Assembly: GCA_963971225.1 (NCBI GenBank)
Contig: OZ020267.1
Coordinates: 116,198,936-116,262,935, forward strand
DNA: 64,000 nt
Direction of reading: 5' to 3'
Source of the DNA: Melieria omissa
Lineage: Eukaryota > Arthropoda > Insecta > Diptera > Ulidiidae
This document shows positions 1 through 13,100 of the stretch, one piece after another (position 1 is the first letter of the stretch; each line of letters begins with the position of its first letter). Made by a program: the position numbers and the translations under genes. Below the pieces are notes generated by a model. The model worked only from the letters and a program-made list of their open reading frames with translations. It did no database searches and was not told the DNA's origin.

Positions 1-1006
1 TCAGTGTAATCAAATGTCTCTAGCAACAAATTTAAGCGCTAACCTACTTTGTTATTTGTGATATCCGATTTTGGTATCGTTTAGTGAATTAGTACAATTA
101 ATAATTTTCGCTTTAACGTATTATGTATGTTTAGTTTTCACTCACGAAATGTTCTCTCGTATGAAAGTTTCACACGAGAGAATAGAACTTTTAAGGAGAA
201 TAGAAATGGAAAATAATATAAAAAAAAATTAAAATATAACAAACTTTGTATTTGGTCTGTTGAATTAGCGGGAAATTATAATTTCAAAGAACGATTCAAC
301 TACATACATACATATGTATATGTAGAACATTTTGAATTTATTTCATATTTCTCTACATAAAAGTCCGTCCCTTTCTCAACAATCGCATTCCACAACAGAA
401 TCTACCCAACTGTCATACATCATGGTCGGCTTAGTTTCATTTCCCCTAAATAGCTTTTGTCCATGCCCGTTAGAGGGCGCATCACTTGCAGTCCACTGTC
501 CAATTAGGATTACACTGCCGCCAGTGCTGCCAACTCAAGACATTTCGCGCTGAACTGACGAATAGCGGTGGCTGCGCTGCCATCGTTTTTGTTATTCCGG
601 CTCCGGTTGCGGCTGCAGCTGCGACAGCAGCTCAATGCAGTTTGTTTATTTATCCAGTTGACAGTTTCTGGGAAATCGTCACGGTGAACGCGTGGAAGGC
701 TGTTGCGCGGAAAACGGCAAGTCGTCTCCCAAACACACCCACACGCCGCACGGCCGCGCGTATTTAATATCACAGCGCATTTTGCAAATTAAAACAACAA
801 TCAGCACGCTTAATGGATTAATTTGTTGAAAAATGAATATATAATGAATGAAATGCATTTGTGAAGCAACCAAACCATACAGTGATGATTTATGATTATT
901 AGTGGAAATTGGAAAAAAATATTAAAAATCAGTGCCAGGACATCGGCGAACAGCAATCACTGAAATAAAAGCGCCTGCCCAAAATAACCGAAAGCAAAGG
1001 CTTAAA
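1..1006 (+). promoter_or_regulatory. drl: Presumed drl promoter and 5' UTR region
   Basis: This is the sequence upstream of the drl start codon. A TATTTAAT box-like stretch lies at 761-768 in a GC-rich block that turns AT-rich just before the coding exon. If transcription starts near 790-800, the leader would hold three tiny upstream reading frames beginning with ATGs at about 813, 833 and 844, each closed within seven codons. Neither the start site nor the promoter type can be fixed from sequence. A 5' UTR intron is not excluded. Confidence 0.4.
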
Positions 1007-1121
1007 ATGCTCGTTCTAGCCGATTCCGCGCTCATATTTGGATTACTTTTGCTGTGTGGGGTTGCGGTGCACTGCCACCTAAACGTCTACCTGAACCTGC
1101 ACGAGGTGATGCGATTAATAG
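1007..1121 (+). CDS. drl: drl coding exon 1 (signal peptide and start of WIF domain)
   Basis: The ATG at 1007 is preceded by TTAAA and opens a hydrophobic leader of about 23 residues. HLNVYLNLHEVMRLIG follows, which is the conserved beginning of the Ryk/Derailed WIF domain. The exon ends on the first base of a Gly codon, followed by the donor GTGAGT at 1122 (phase 1). Joining to 56181 gives RLIG-VSAELYY with no gap. An in-frame GTG at 932 would add a non-hydrophobic extension, so I reject it as the start. Confidence 0.92.
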
Positions 1122-4100
1122 GTGAGTGCGTCACCGGAGGAATTTAAGGCACGCAGAATGTTGGGTGGCCAATGCAAAAGGACAGTTTTGATTAAAAAAG
1201 GAACAAAGCATCTGTCGCTCTCGAATAATTGTGGCTTATGTTGTTTTTAATTTAAAAGAAATTTTTGGTCTAATTTTTGCAGTCACTATTTCTCAAACTA
1301 TTTAGTTTTATTGCAATCAGTGCAATTGCTCGTGATAGATAAACAAAAATTTACAGAAGCAATGAGAATTTAGTGAGAGCCAATGAAAACTTTCAGAAAG
1401 AATGTTTGGGCAGATTTTTAGCTCTCGCTATGTTTATGTTACCGTGTTCTGTTTTCTTGTGGGTTAGGTTTTTGTGAAATATTTAAGTACTGCTTTTCTT
1501 GGTATATATCGGATATATTGGCGTTCAGTTTATATAACAAATTGCTTGCAGTATCTATTACGGAACGCAAATACTGACGTATCTCTCATTAGCAATTTTA
1601 TATATATATCTTACAACTAAACGTAATATGCAGTTTGCTTTCGGATAGAGTACAGTAGGATCTCCAATGACAACTTCCTGATTTTCCTTAGTAAATACCG
1701 TCTCCCCTCCTTATGTGGTAACAACAATCGTGTGTAGCAAACAAAATCTACATGCGCTTCTTTCACACTAGTTCTTCATTTAGCCGAACACACAAAATAA
1801 AATAGTTTTTGCCGGGATCGTTGTTGCAAGTCAACAGAGCTGAATTGCTTGCAAATGATCGTACTATCTCGGCAGTGCCTGCATTTATCTAATTTGGTAT
1901 ATTCCTGTGCGCAATGCACATCCATCATAGTGAGCCGCAATGTGAACGCAGTTTTGGTCGCAAGTGCGGCAGCGGCGGACCGGTAGACACCTGCTGTCGC
2001 CGTTTAGACGGTTTAATGCTGCGGTTAAAGCGGCCGGTGAAAATCGCGCGCCTGATGAATGAGCGTGTGGATGTTGGATATGGACGCGTTGGTGGGAAGA
2101 GCACGCAGTGCTTTGAGTGACATGCCATAAATTTAAATATGACAAACCGGCAGACAGACAGCGACGCGCCTGATATAAACGTCAGCGTCACCTACTCGGC
2201 TTGAATAGGAAAAATGTAACGGGTGCATGATTGATCGATGGATGGCATTCATCGATTGCAATCACAATAAAATTGAAATGAGTGACAACTCTAATGAAAT
2301 ACGACAGATTTGATTGTGTGCACGTCAGAGCGGGAGTCAACACATCAAGTCCCTTTGTGGCTTGGCGGCGTTGGCGATAATAACGGCGGCGGCGCTACTC
2401 AATTAGCACAGTTGCAACCAAGCACCAGTGGCAGTAGATAAATACAACAACCAGCCGAATCCAAATCACCCAATAAAATCAGAAATAAATAAATAGAGAA
2501 AAAGAAAAATATAAGGGAGAGGCATGCATTTTTTAGATTGTGCGTCGGCAGTGTTTGCGGCGCCGATGCGCGCGTAAATAGTAAATTACCAATAACATAT
2601 GTTGGCAAGCGTCGATAAGGTTGCATAACCGCCACTACTAAATCACCGACTCATCAGCTGATAAGCAACCAATAAAGAAGTGGAGCGATAAGTAAACGTA
2701 TCTAACGCGCCACAAGTCACGTGTGGCTTGGCGGGATGTCAGCGGTCCTTTGCCATTTCCCAGTCCTTGCCGTGTCCGCCTATAACGTTGGGAATGGGGC
2801 CAACTTACCTCCTGGCAGGTAGGGTTTGGGAAGACCTGATGCCAGTGTAAAGACTGTGTCTTTCGCCCGTTTCGCACTGTTTATGTCAGTAAAATCACTT
2901 CATGCACCATTCAACCAGTTACTACTCACCACTTAAAACAGCACCAACACCACTTCACTACATCGCACCACACTACACCGCAACGATCGATCGATCAATC
3001 AATCAATCACTTCTTACCCAATGTTTGTTTATGTATTTGTTGGTTTATTTACCCACTGCTTTTGAAAATATCTACTAATTTAACAAAAAAAAAATGCTAT
3101 CCCCGGCGGCATTCTCTCTCCACTCAGCGAGGGCCCTGCCATTTGTTTAGCGTTGTTCTGCTTTCGGTGCTTACCATTTATGCGTCGAGTGACAATTTCC
3201 TTATCACTGTTTGTTGTTTTCTCGTGCTGCTGCTGCTGTTGCGTTTGCTGGTGCATTTGTGTTGCGGTTTTTATCTTTCGGCAAATGCCGTGCAGATGTG
3301 TTGCGGATGTCTGCATAACATGTCCATATCTAGTACTCGTCTAATGGGTACACAAATGGGACTTTATGGTTTGGAATTTATGTTTTGTACACATCAAAAG
3401 ACACGCACAGAATATAGTGATACAAATATTTTCTGTCCATTGGTTGGGCCGGACACATTCAAGACGGCAGCGAAACGGCCACACAACTTTAAGATGGCGT
3501 CGACTTCGACCGTTGCCGTGTAGTCCACTACGTCATCAGAATCATATTTTTGGGCTCCTAAACACAGATTTTAAAGTGCTTCCGCACTCCTTTAATTAAT
3601 CATTCGTCTTTAGTCTATAACACTACTCGACACGAAAAATGCTCCTAAAAATAAAAGTATTTTTTGGACTAATCTTCGGCTGCTGAACACGAAACTGAAA
3701 ATTAAAAAAACTTTCTCAAGAAGCGTTTTCGAAAAATCTTCGAAAAACACGTTTTTTTCCTTATTTCAGTTATGAGCACTGGTTAACACAAGTGGCCCAC
3801 AAGTGATGAAGATATGGATACCACATGACACAGGAAAATCGTCTCCTTTTTTCTAAATTTTCTATTTTGAACTATCAGAATTTTGAAATAGAAAAAAATT
3901 AAAAAATTAATTAAATTAATTAAAATTCCGCACTCCTTTAATTAATCATTCGTCTTTAGTCTATAACACTACTCGACACGAAAAATGCTCCTAAAAATAA
4001 AAGTATTTTTTGGACTAATCTTCGGCTGCTGAACACGAAACTGAAAATTAAAAAAACTTTCTCAAGAAGCGTTTTCGAAAAATCTTCGAAAAACACGTTT

Positions 4101-7100
4101 TTTTCCTTATTTCAGTTATGAGCACTGGTTAACACAAGTGGCCCACAAGTGATGAAGATATGGATACCACATGACACAGGAAAATCGTCTCCTTTTTTCT
4201 AAATTTTCTATTTTGAACTATCAGAATTTTGAAATAGAAAAAAATTTAGATGTATGAATCTACAGACTGAGATCCAAAACATTTATGTTTTCCATACCTG
4301 ACATATTTTGGTCCTGAAATTTAAAAATAAAAAAATAGTTAAAAGGAGACAATTTTCTCTTTCATTTGATACCCATGTCTCCATCATTGCACAACCGCAA
4401 ATATTTAAAAAATATTTGAAATGTGTATATCCTTACAATTTTAAAGTCCTTCAAGAAGATTTTTGGGTCAGAAAATAAAAAACTGACTATGCCAGGATAC
4501 TATAAATTACCTCTAGTTTCACGTCTATAACAACATTTGGATGGGTCTCGGAAAACTAAGCAAAATTGTTCGCACGGTGTAATAAATGAAAAGTTGGTGT
4601 TTTCACTCAGTGCATCATAACTTTGTAATTTTTCTTTCGATTCAATTGATGTTAGGCTTTATATTTGCACAAATAATATATCTTTCATCTTAGATTGTAA
4701 AACCATAGGAGATCATGTTTTTTATCTATAAAAAACATTTCGAAAATTTATGATTTTGGAAGTTGGTCGAAAAATTTACTTTTTTACAACTTTCAGCTTT
4801 CAACTTTCGTTAGTAAATTCCCCAGATCTCATTTGATTTGGACAATTTATATATTTTTGGAAAGGTTAGTTAATTACCTGATGACGAGGGCACTTGTGTT
4901 AGCCTAATGGTTGATTTATGAGATATGTGCTCATAACTGAAATAAGAGGGGGAAAAAGTGTTTTTCGAAGGTTTTTTGAAAACGTTTCTTAAGAAAATTT
5001 TTTGATTTTCAGTTTCGTGTTCAGCAGCCGAAGATTAGTCTAAAAATACTTTTGTTTTTAGGAGCACGCGATGAACCCATGTTTTGTCGAGTAGTGTAAT
5101 TTAAAACAAATGGCAATGTGTAATATTTTCTTGAACTAAATATTACATTTTATCTGAAATACTAAGAAATGTGTAATTGTTCAAAGCACATCGCAAAATT
5201 ATGAATATTCCATTAAAAATATCTGTTTTGAAGCAATGATGCCAATTGTTTTGCCGTTAAAAAAATAGAGAATGGTTCTATGTTTAACATGGTCGTACCC
5301 AGAAACAAATTTAGGGAGGGGAAGGCATAACTACATTAAAAAATGCATGATGTTGAATTCGAACAGAATAGAATATAGAATCATATTACCATATAATATA
5401 TATATGTATATATCATCTGAGTGGTGCGCAAGATCGTCGTAGCGTATAAAGGACTTCAGATAAAGAAATGAATAATTCCAATTGCCAAGAGTAGTTTGAA
5501 TACAAAATCAATCCACTCAAGAAGGGTATTTACGAAACCAAGACATGAAGTTAGCCGTAATATAGTAGTTATACCCGATTAGAAACCTTGTTTGTATGTG
5601 CTGCTTTAAAAGTGACTTTTAATTGATATATGAAAAGAGTAAAAGTCGTCCTAAATATTGTACTTTTATTTAGTTTTCAATCAAAGTTGTTAGGGTATTC
5701 ACCGACGGTATCGCTGTGGTCAATTGTCGGTACGTATTTATTAACTTCAAGACATTCATAGGTATTTGGATCATTCGCCAACATGGCTAAGATTTCTAAA
5801 GGTCTGCCGTGTAGAATTTGGAATTGGAATGCAGAAAATGTACAGAGTGTGCGCTAGAAATGCTCCGAATTACCAAGAGACTTAATTGTTGAACTTATAC
5901 GGCGCAACGGACATGTCATGTCACACAAACCATATTGCACTGCATACAATGCCGAAGTTCAATAGCGCAACTTACGACACAAAGTGGAGTGCAACAACGA
6001 CAACAATCCAGAGACGTAGCTATCGCACCCGGCAGTGCAGGGGGCGTGAAGCTGGCGGATGGCAGGCAGCCGTCTTAGCCGTCGAGAAATTCGGAGATCT
6101 TCCGCTGCTTACTTAATCAAAGAGCGTTTCCATTCATATTTAAATTGGATTTCGGCGATTATGAAGTTAGAAATCGGGCGTGATTGTCATGATAATTTTG
6201 CAACTTGTAAATTAGGACTGCGGAAATGTGGTGGGCAGCAGGAGGCAGACGGCACACGGAGAAGATGAGTATGCCGAAATGTGAAAACTTTTGATAACAC
6301 ACACACACACTTGACATACGCGTGCGCATATGTAGGTACATATATATATGGGCGTGGGCGTCGGCGAGGTGAGGGACGAAAACCAAAAAGGCATGACAAA
6401 CTTTTGACTTTGGTTCGGTAGATTGGCGGTTGAGCACCAACATGGTGCTGGAGCGTTTTTCTGGTCCATGCGAGTTGGGTATGAGTGTGTGTGCGCGCAG
6501 AATGGTGACAGAGTGGCGGCTGTAGAAGCCACGGCAGACGCAGAATCAGGAATGAACGCAAGAACGCATAGAAGCATATTGTCAACGTGTGGTAATTTAG
6601 TTAAGGCAAAATGTCACTGTCATGTCAAAGTTGTTTGCTGTTGTTGTGCGTTTATTTGCATGCTCCACTAAGTGTGCGTCTGTGTGTGTGTGTTAATGTA
6701 TACGTGACGGTAGTAACAAGTGGGCAATAGGGCGCACGGTGGCACTACTAGTGTCGGTTCTTCCGGCTCCGCACAACGAAGCTTTCAACCGAGTCAGCAA
6801 CAGGCCAGTCTGAAACGCTCCAAATAGTTTACATGTCCTGTACAAACAAGTTCTGTCTGATTTTCATATTTACGAAAAACGCAATTTATGTTCCAACAAC
6901 AAAAATAGTTGCAAACTGAAAAAAGCGGTGGAAAATTTGTTTATTTGGTTTTGTGCAAATTTTATTGTATTTTGTTTTGTGGTCGGCAGTGTCTGTCTGC
7001 GGTTTCACGTTGAACGCTACTGGGCCGCATCGTATATTCGCCGGTGCCGCCGTATTCCAAATAAATTATTGGCTTGGCTTTTGGCATCTGCTAAAAATTC

Positions 7101-10100
7101 CAAAACAAACCAGCACAGCGACACACACAAATGAACTGAACTGCACCGAGCGGAAGAGCGCCGCTGTGAAAGGCGCCGCAGCACCGTTCGCAGAAGCAGA
7201 TGACGCTGTTGCTGCCGCCGCTCCTGCTCCTGTGGTTGCGGTAGCCGCAATGCCATCTCCACTGCAGGCAGCAACATACGCGAACGACATCGTTGACATC
7301 ATTCGTCGCGAACTGCTGTGTTCGTACATATTGATTCAGTGACGGATTTCAAAACAACGAAGCGCATTGACAGAACGTGATTTTCATACTGGGAGCTCCA
7401 TTGCGCGCTGTTGTCACCACAGCTGCTCTAGTGCTTGGCCTGAAAATGCTCAAATGCCGGGGATTAGGCAACTCCACTCGTCGGACTCCGCCGCTAAGGC
7501 AGGCACGTCCCGCGCCGAAGAGTGGAAGGAAGCACTGAAATTGAAATTGTTAGTATCTTTGACTTAGAACTAAAGCTGAATATGTCCGAAAATTTAGCAC
7601 ACAATCGGACCACGACATTTATGTCATTGTGGAGACTTGGCTGACTGCGAACTTCTTTGACTCGGAGTATTTTGATCCTAATTTATTTGACGTCTTTCGC
7701 AAAGACCGAGATGCTACTATGACTGGGTGTAGTAGAGGTGGTGGTGTAATGATCGCTGTTCGCCGTAAACTTCGGGCGACTTTCATCCCACTTGCTAATG
7801 ATAACACTATCCTGGATCAACTCTGTGTAAGCTTGCAAGGTTCGTCTGGCTTGCTGTTCCTGTGCTGCTCCTACATCCCACCTGCAGCCAATGAATCGCT
7901 CTACAAATCGCACGTGAACAATGTGCTGGCGTTACAGGACCTTGTCGGTGATAACCAACTGTGTGTTCTGGGTGATTTTAATCTAAGCGGTATCTGTTGG
8001 TCTCATTTGGATAATAAATTTTCTCTCACACCGTCTAATGTAAATAGGCCGTTCGAAACATTTGTTATTGATAATCTGTTAAGTATTGATTTGGCTCAGA
8101 TTAACGGCTTTGTTAATAACTTCAATCGTATTTTAGATTTAATTTTTATTAGCAATAATGTAAATTTTAAGTTATCTCGTAGTTCCTCTGCAATTTCCCC
8201 GTCGAACTTGCATCATTTTCCATTAACTTTAGACATCGAGTTTTATAAATTTTTTGAAGTGCCTTCTGCCAGCAGGAAAATTTCTTTCAATTTCAATTTG
8301 TGTAACTTCGCTTCTCTTGATTCTCTTTTTCTTAATACTGACTGGGTCGCACTTTTTTTGAATGCTGATGTCTCCAACTGTTATAGCAAATTTAAATCTT
8401 TGATCTTCGATATTTGCTTAGCTAATGTCCCCATTTTTGCTACTCGAACGTATAAGCTCCCGTGGTACTCAAAAGAATTAATGCATCTTAAGAATCTGAG
8501 AAATAAGTTCCACAAAAAGTTTAAACTAACAAAGAACCTTGTTTTCTATGACAAATATCTTCAATACCTTAATGAATTCAGAAACCTGGATGAAATATTA
8601 TATAATAATTACATACAGAGTTTCGAACGAAATATTAAACGCAATCCAAAGAATTTTTGGAGCTTTATTAAATCTAAAAAAACGTGCTCCAATATTCCAT
8701 CCTCTGTTTCCCTTTTAGGGAAATCAGCTGACTCATTGGAGGATGCTGCAAACCTCTTCGCAGAATTTTTTCGTTCTAATTTTGTTACTGATGACGCGTT
8801 CGAAGTCAATGAGTCCATCAATACTAATGCATCTCTTGACTTTGGCTCTTTGGTGTTATCTTCAGACGATGTAGCAAAGGGTATTCGCGATGTAAAGCTT
8901 TCGTCGCAAACTGATATTGATGGTCTCTCCTCTGTCCTGCTAAAAAACTGTCCTTCCCTTGTGGAACCTTTGAAAATTATCTTCAATAAGTCTCTTATAT
9001 CTGGAGTATTTATCGAAGACTGGAAAAAAGCCTCAATTACTCCAATTTTCAAAAGTGGTAACAAAAATGATGTGTCAAATTATAGACCTATCTCAAAGTT
9101 ATCCACGGTTTCTAAACTTTTTGAAACCATAATTAAAGATAAGGTTTATTTTGCGGTTAAAAATATAATTATCCCAAATCAACATGGTTTTGTATCTGGT
9201 CGGTCCACCGTGACCAACCTGGCGGTTTTTTCTGAGTACTGCATCTCGGCTTTTCAGAAGGGCTTACAAATTGATACTATTTATACTGACTTTTCTAAAG
9301 CATTTGATAGAGTCTCTCATAAAATGTTACTTGCCAAGCTGTCTAGTCTTGGTTTTCATTCTGTGTTTCTTGAATGGTTAAAATCCTATCTTAGTGAACG
9401 TCTCTGTGTTGTGTCATTTGACAACACCTCTTCCCGGCCTTTTACGGCGACCTCCGGTGTTCCCCAGGGTAGTATTTTAGGTCCGCTATTATTTGTGCTC
9501 TTTATTAACGATGTTTGTACATGCTTTTCAACCTCCAAATTTCTATTGTATGCAGACGACCTTAAAATCTACTCTGAGATTAGAACCCCTGAGGACTCTT
9601 CTGCGCTTCAATCTGAGCTTAACATCTTAAATGAGTGGTGTGTCCGAAATCGTCTCTTCCTTAACACCAACAAATGTTTCCAACTGACTTTCGCTAAAAA
9701 ACGTATTTATTTTCCTGCCTCCTATTTTATTTCAAACTCGGGGCTTAAAGCGGTCAGTGTGATCAAAGACCTAGGTGTCTTCTTCGATTCTAACTTCTCT
9801 TTTTCTGCACATATCGACTCTATCATTTCCAAATCGTATTCTATGTTAGCCTTTGTCCGTCGCAACTGTTCTCCCTTCTCTGACCCTTATACTTTCAAGT
9901 TACTTTATTCCGCCTTTGTTCGTTCCAGGCTAGAATATGCAGCCGTAATTTGGAGGCCATTTTATGCCTTAAGTATAAATCGACTCGAACGAGTGCAGAA
10001 GGTCTTTATTCGCTTTGCCCTTCGTTCCCTGAATTTTGCAGACCCTATTCCCTCCTATGACGCACGTTGTCAGCTTCTAAACTTGAAATCGCTACTTAAT

Positions 10101-13100
10101 AGAAGATCTTTTCTCTCATTAAAATTTTTATATAATATCGTGAATGGACTTATTGACTGCTCGTCTCTTCTGGAAAAAATTAATTTTAATATTCCTGCCA
10201 GATCTCTACGGCGGTCTGATCTTTTTAATGTTGGCTTTAACAAGACCAATTATGCCAAAAATGCTCCTATTACAAGAGTTCTAATTGAATTCAATAGCCT
10301 CTCAAATTCTTTGGATATTGATCTCGCATTACCTTTAAGCGTATTTTGTACTTTGTTATCTAATTATAAGTATCTTTAAGAATATTTTCCGAATTTGTTT
10401 GAATTTACTCCCCTTATTTCTCAAAGTCTGTAATTTGATTAGACTTAATTTAATAAATAAATAAATAAATAAATAAATTTACTTTGCTCATAATGATAAG
10501 CGGATATTGCTTTGACTGAGGGCGAGCAAAAACGGCTAGAAAATATGAAGACATTCGGCACGAATTATGACGGTGTGTTTTGAATTTTTGATTCAAGGAA
10601 GACCATGTAATATGTTTAATTACGGAAGTTCTTCGGGTTTGAATTTTTTGTTGTGATCCGATATCGACTTTAAGATGTGTGGAGAAGAGGGAAAGTAGTT
10701 CAGTTTGACTGATTTTTGTTGGTTTTTACAGCAATAAGAACTGAGATGGACATTGAGTGTTTGCTAAATTTTTACATCACAGAATTATTTTGCGAGAAGG
10801 GCTTCAAAGAAAGAATTCGAGCTTGAGAAAAGTCTCAAGTATATTTTTTTCTCACTAAAACCGTGCTACAAAGTGTAAATGATTTTTACGGTTTCATGAT
10901 TTATGATTACATGCAGTTTGAAGATGGCGGCTTATTGCCCCTTACTGAAACTTTTAAAACTTCATATCTTTTGACTCAAATGTCAGAAAGGAATAATTTT
11001 TACGGTAAATGAAAGCTAATGATATGAAGTCGATGACACAATATCCCTTTTGGAAAAATTTTATGAAAAAGCATATGAAGGACCTCAATTAAATTTTTAT
11101 CCTTGAATATCCTGGAAACCGTAAGAGCTAAATTTATATAAGTGACTTCTGGTGAAAAAGCATTCAAAGATCAAAGGTATTCAAGATATTCAAGGATACA
11201 AATTTAGTTAATGTCCTTGATGACCTTCTCCATACAATTTTTCAAAAAAGAATATTGTTTATATTATAAGCCGCCATCTTTAAACTGCATTTAAAAAAAA
11301 CTCGAACATCCCGGGAAAAATCCCTTGGCGCTTTTTCTTCTACTGAGGCGGGTTTGACCTTGCCTTCGAAAATTTTTTTTGAATTTGTTGCACCGTGATG
11401 ATTCAAAAATTGTTTACACATAAATAAAAGTATGTATACTTACAACACACCCAATTTCGCCAGAATTTTCATTCTCCACTTGATCAAGTTCAGCTCTATC
11501 ATTGTAATTCATAGTCTCCCCTCTCACCGCATAGCCTTGTTCCATGCGAAAAAGCGAAATAAATAAATTCTCAACTTCTTTAATGACATTACAACATTTA
11601 CCCCAATTGACGATAAGAACGTTTTTATTCAATTATGTATGAAAGGAAAAATTTCCAAGTGTTGAAAGAAATTAAATGCATGCAGCCGGCTAGGCGCGAA
11701 AACATAGAGCGCCAGAGAAACAAAGGCGGCAATGCTGCCGACTTGTGATTTATCTGCGAATGCTCGACTCGTAAATGGACCTTCGAATATTGGTCCCCAC
11801 GTGGTTACAAAAGCGGCTGGCTTTCAAGTGAAGTGGCCGCGAGTCATATAGCGGCACTGACAGACGTGAACAATTGAAACTGATTAAATTAAATTAAGTT
11901 AGCAAATACATATGTAAGCATGCCGCCTCCAAAGGATGCCGTGCTTTAAATTTGATGGGCTGGAAAACGGGCAACCGAGGTAGTCGGTAAGCGGCAGGCG
12001 GATCGGATGTTACTTGTGGTTTTCGGTATCATTCGAGCCCTAGAAGTTTTCGAGTCGCATTTCGTGTATTTGAAAACTCTTTACAACAAAAACAACGGCG
12101 GTTGAGGAAACAAACAGTGAAACTAGCACTCGTCCCGCGTGTAGAGTCGATCGTAGTTATTCATTTTGCGTGCTGTGTGCCATTGGCCGGTGATGGAGCG
12201 GGGCGCGTAGCGACCCGTCTTAATGACCATCGTCGATTGATTGTGCTGAATGTCTGTTGTTGTTGTTCTTTTGCCTTTTGTGATGGGCATTTCGCGCTTA
12301 ATTTGATTGCAAGGCGCAAAAAGACAAACGAATCGAATTATGCGCGCACTTAGTTCGTGTTGTTGTTGCCGAACTGGCCGCTGCCTTTTTCAGCCTGAAG
12401 TTTTATTCGTTGTTCTTCTCGCTTTCGCGCGGAAGCCTCAAAGCAGTTGAGCGGTTGACGTGAAGCCACTGGCGGCTGCGGCCGGCAGTAGGTGCGGCGT
12501 GTGCGCGCGTTCTGCAATTTAATCAAGTCGTGAAGGAGTGAATGAGCGCCGGGTGGGCGGCAACCGCGCGCTAGCCCAGCACTTCGGCGGACGACTGCCG
12601 TTTGCCACTTGTGCGTGTTGTTGATTCCGCAATATTGGCGCGCTTTGCCGACACGTGCGGCTCGTTTGATGCACTGCACAGAGAACGTTGCACGCAGTGC
12701 GCTGTCTTGTGGCAGGTTGGCCACAGTAATTACACACGATCATCGCCAGCGGTTGCCGGTTGCATTAGACACGCCCTTCGCCATTTCTGGCTTGTTACAA
12801 AGTGCGTCTCACAGTAGCGCGCTGTCGTGGCAAAAAGCGCGCAGATGGGGAACAGGAAGCGGAAGTGACGCACATGGCGTGTTGGTGGTTTGCAGCGATG
12901 GTGATGGTGTGGGGCGGTGTGGTGACAGTTATCACCCGCCTTCTTAATTAAACTTGATGATGCATCGACTTTAAAAGCGACTGGTGCGCGAGGGACGCGA
13001 GGGTGGATTCGCACACTCGTGCGAAGTACCGCTGTCAGTTGCCAGTAGAAATCCGTCGAGTTGTTTACATTTCCGTTGCCCGGAACAGAGGAGAGAGATC

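Noticed and set aside
932..1006. GTG-initiated extension of the drl leader
   Set aside because: Nuclear genes start at ATG. The ATG at 1007 directly opens the hydrophobic signal peptide.
2805..2822. Third ratchet-like site (TGGCAG/GTAGGG)
   Set aside because: The pyrimidine tract is short and broken, and the donor half is non-consensus.
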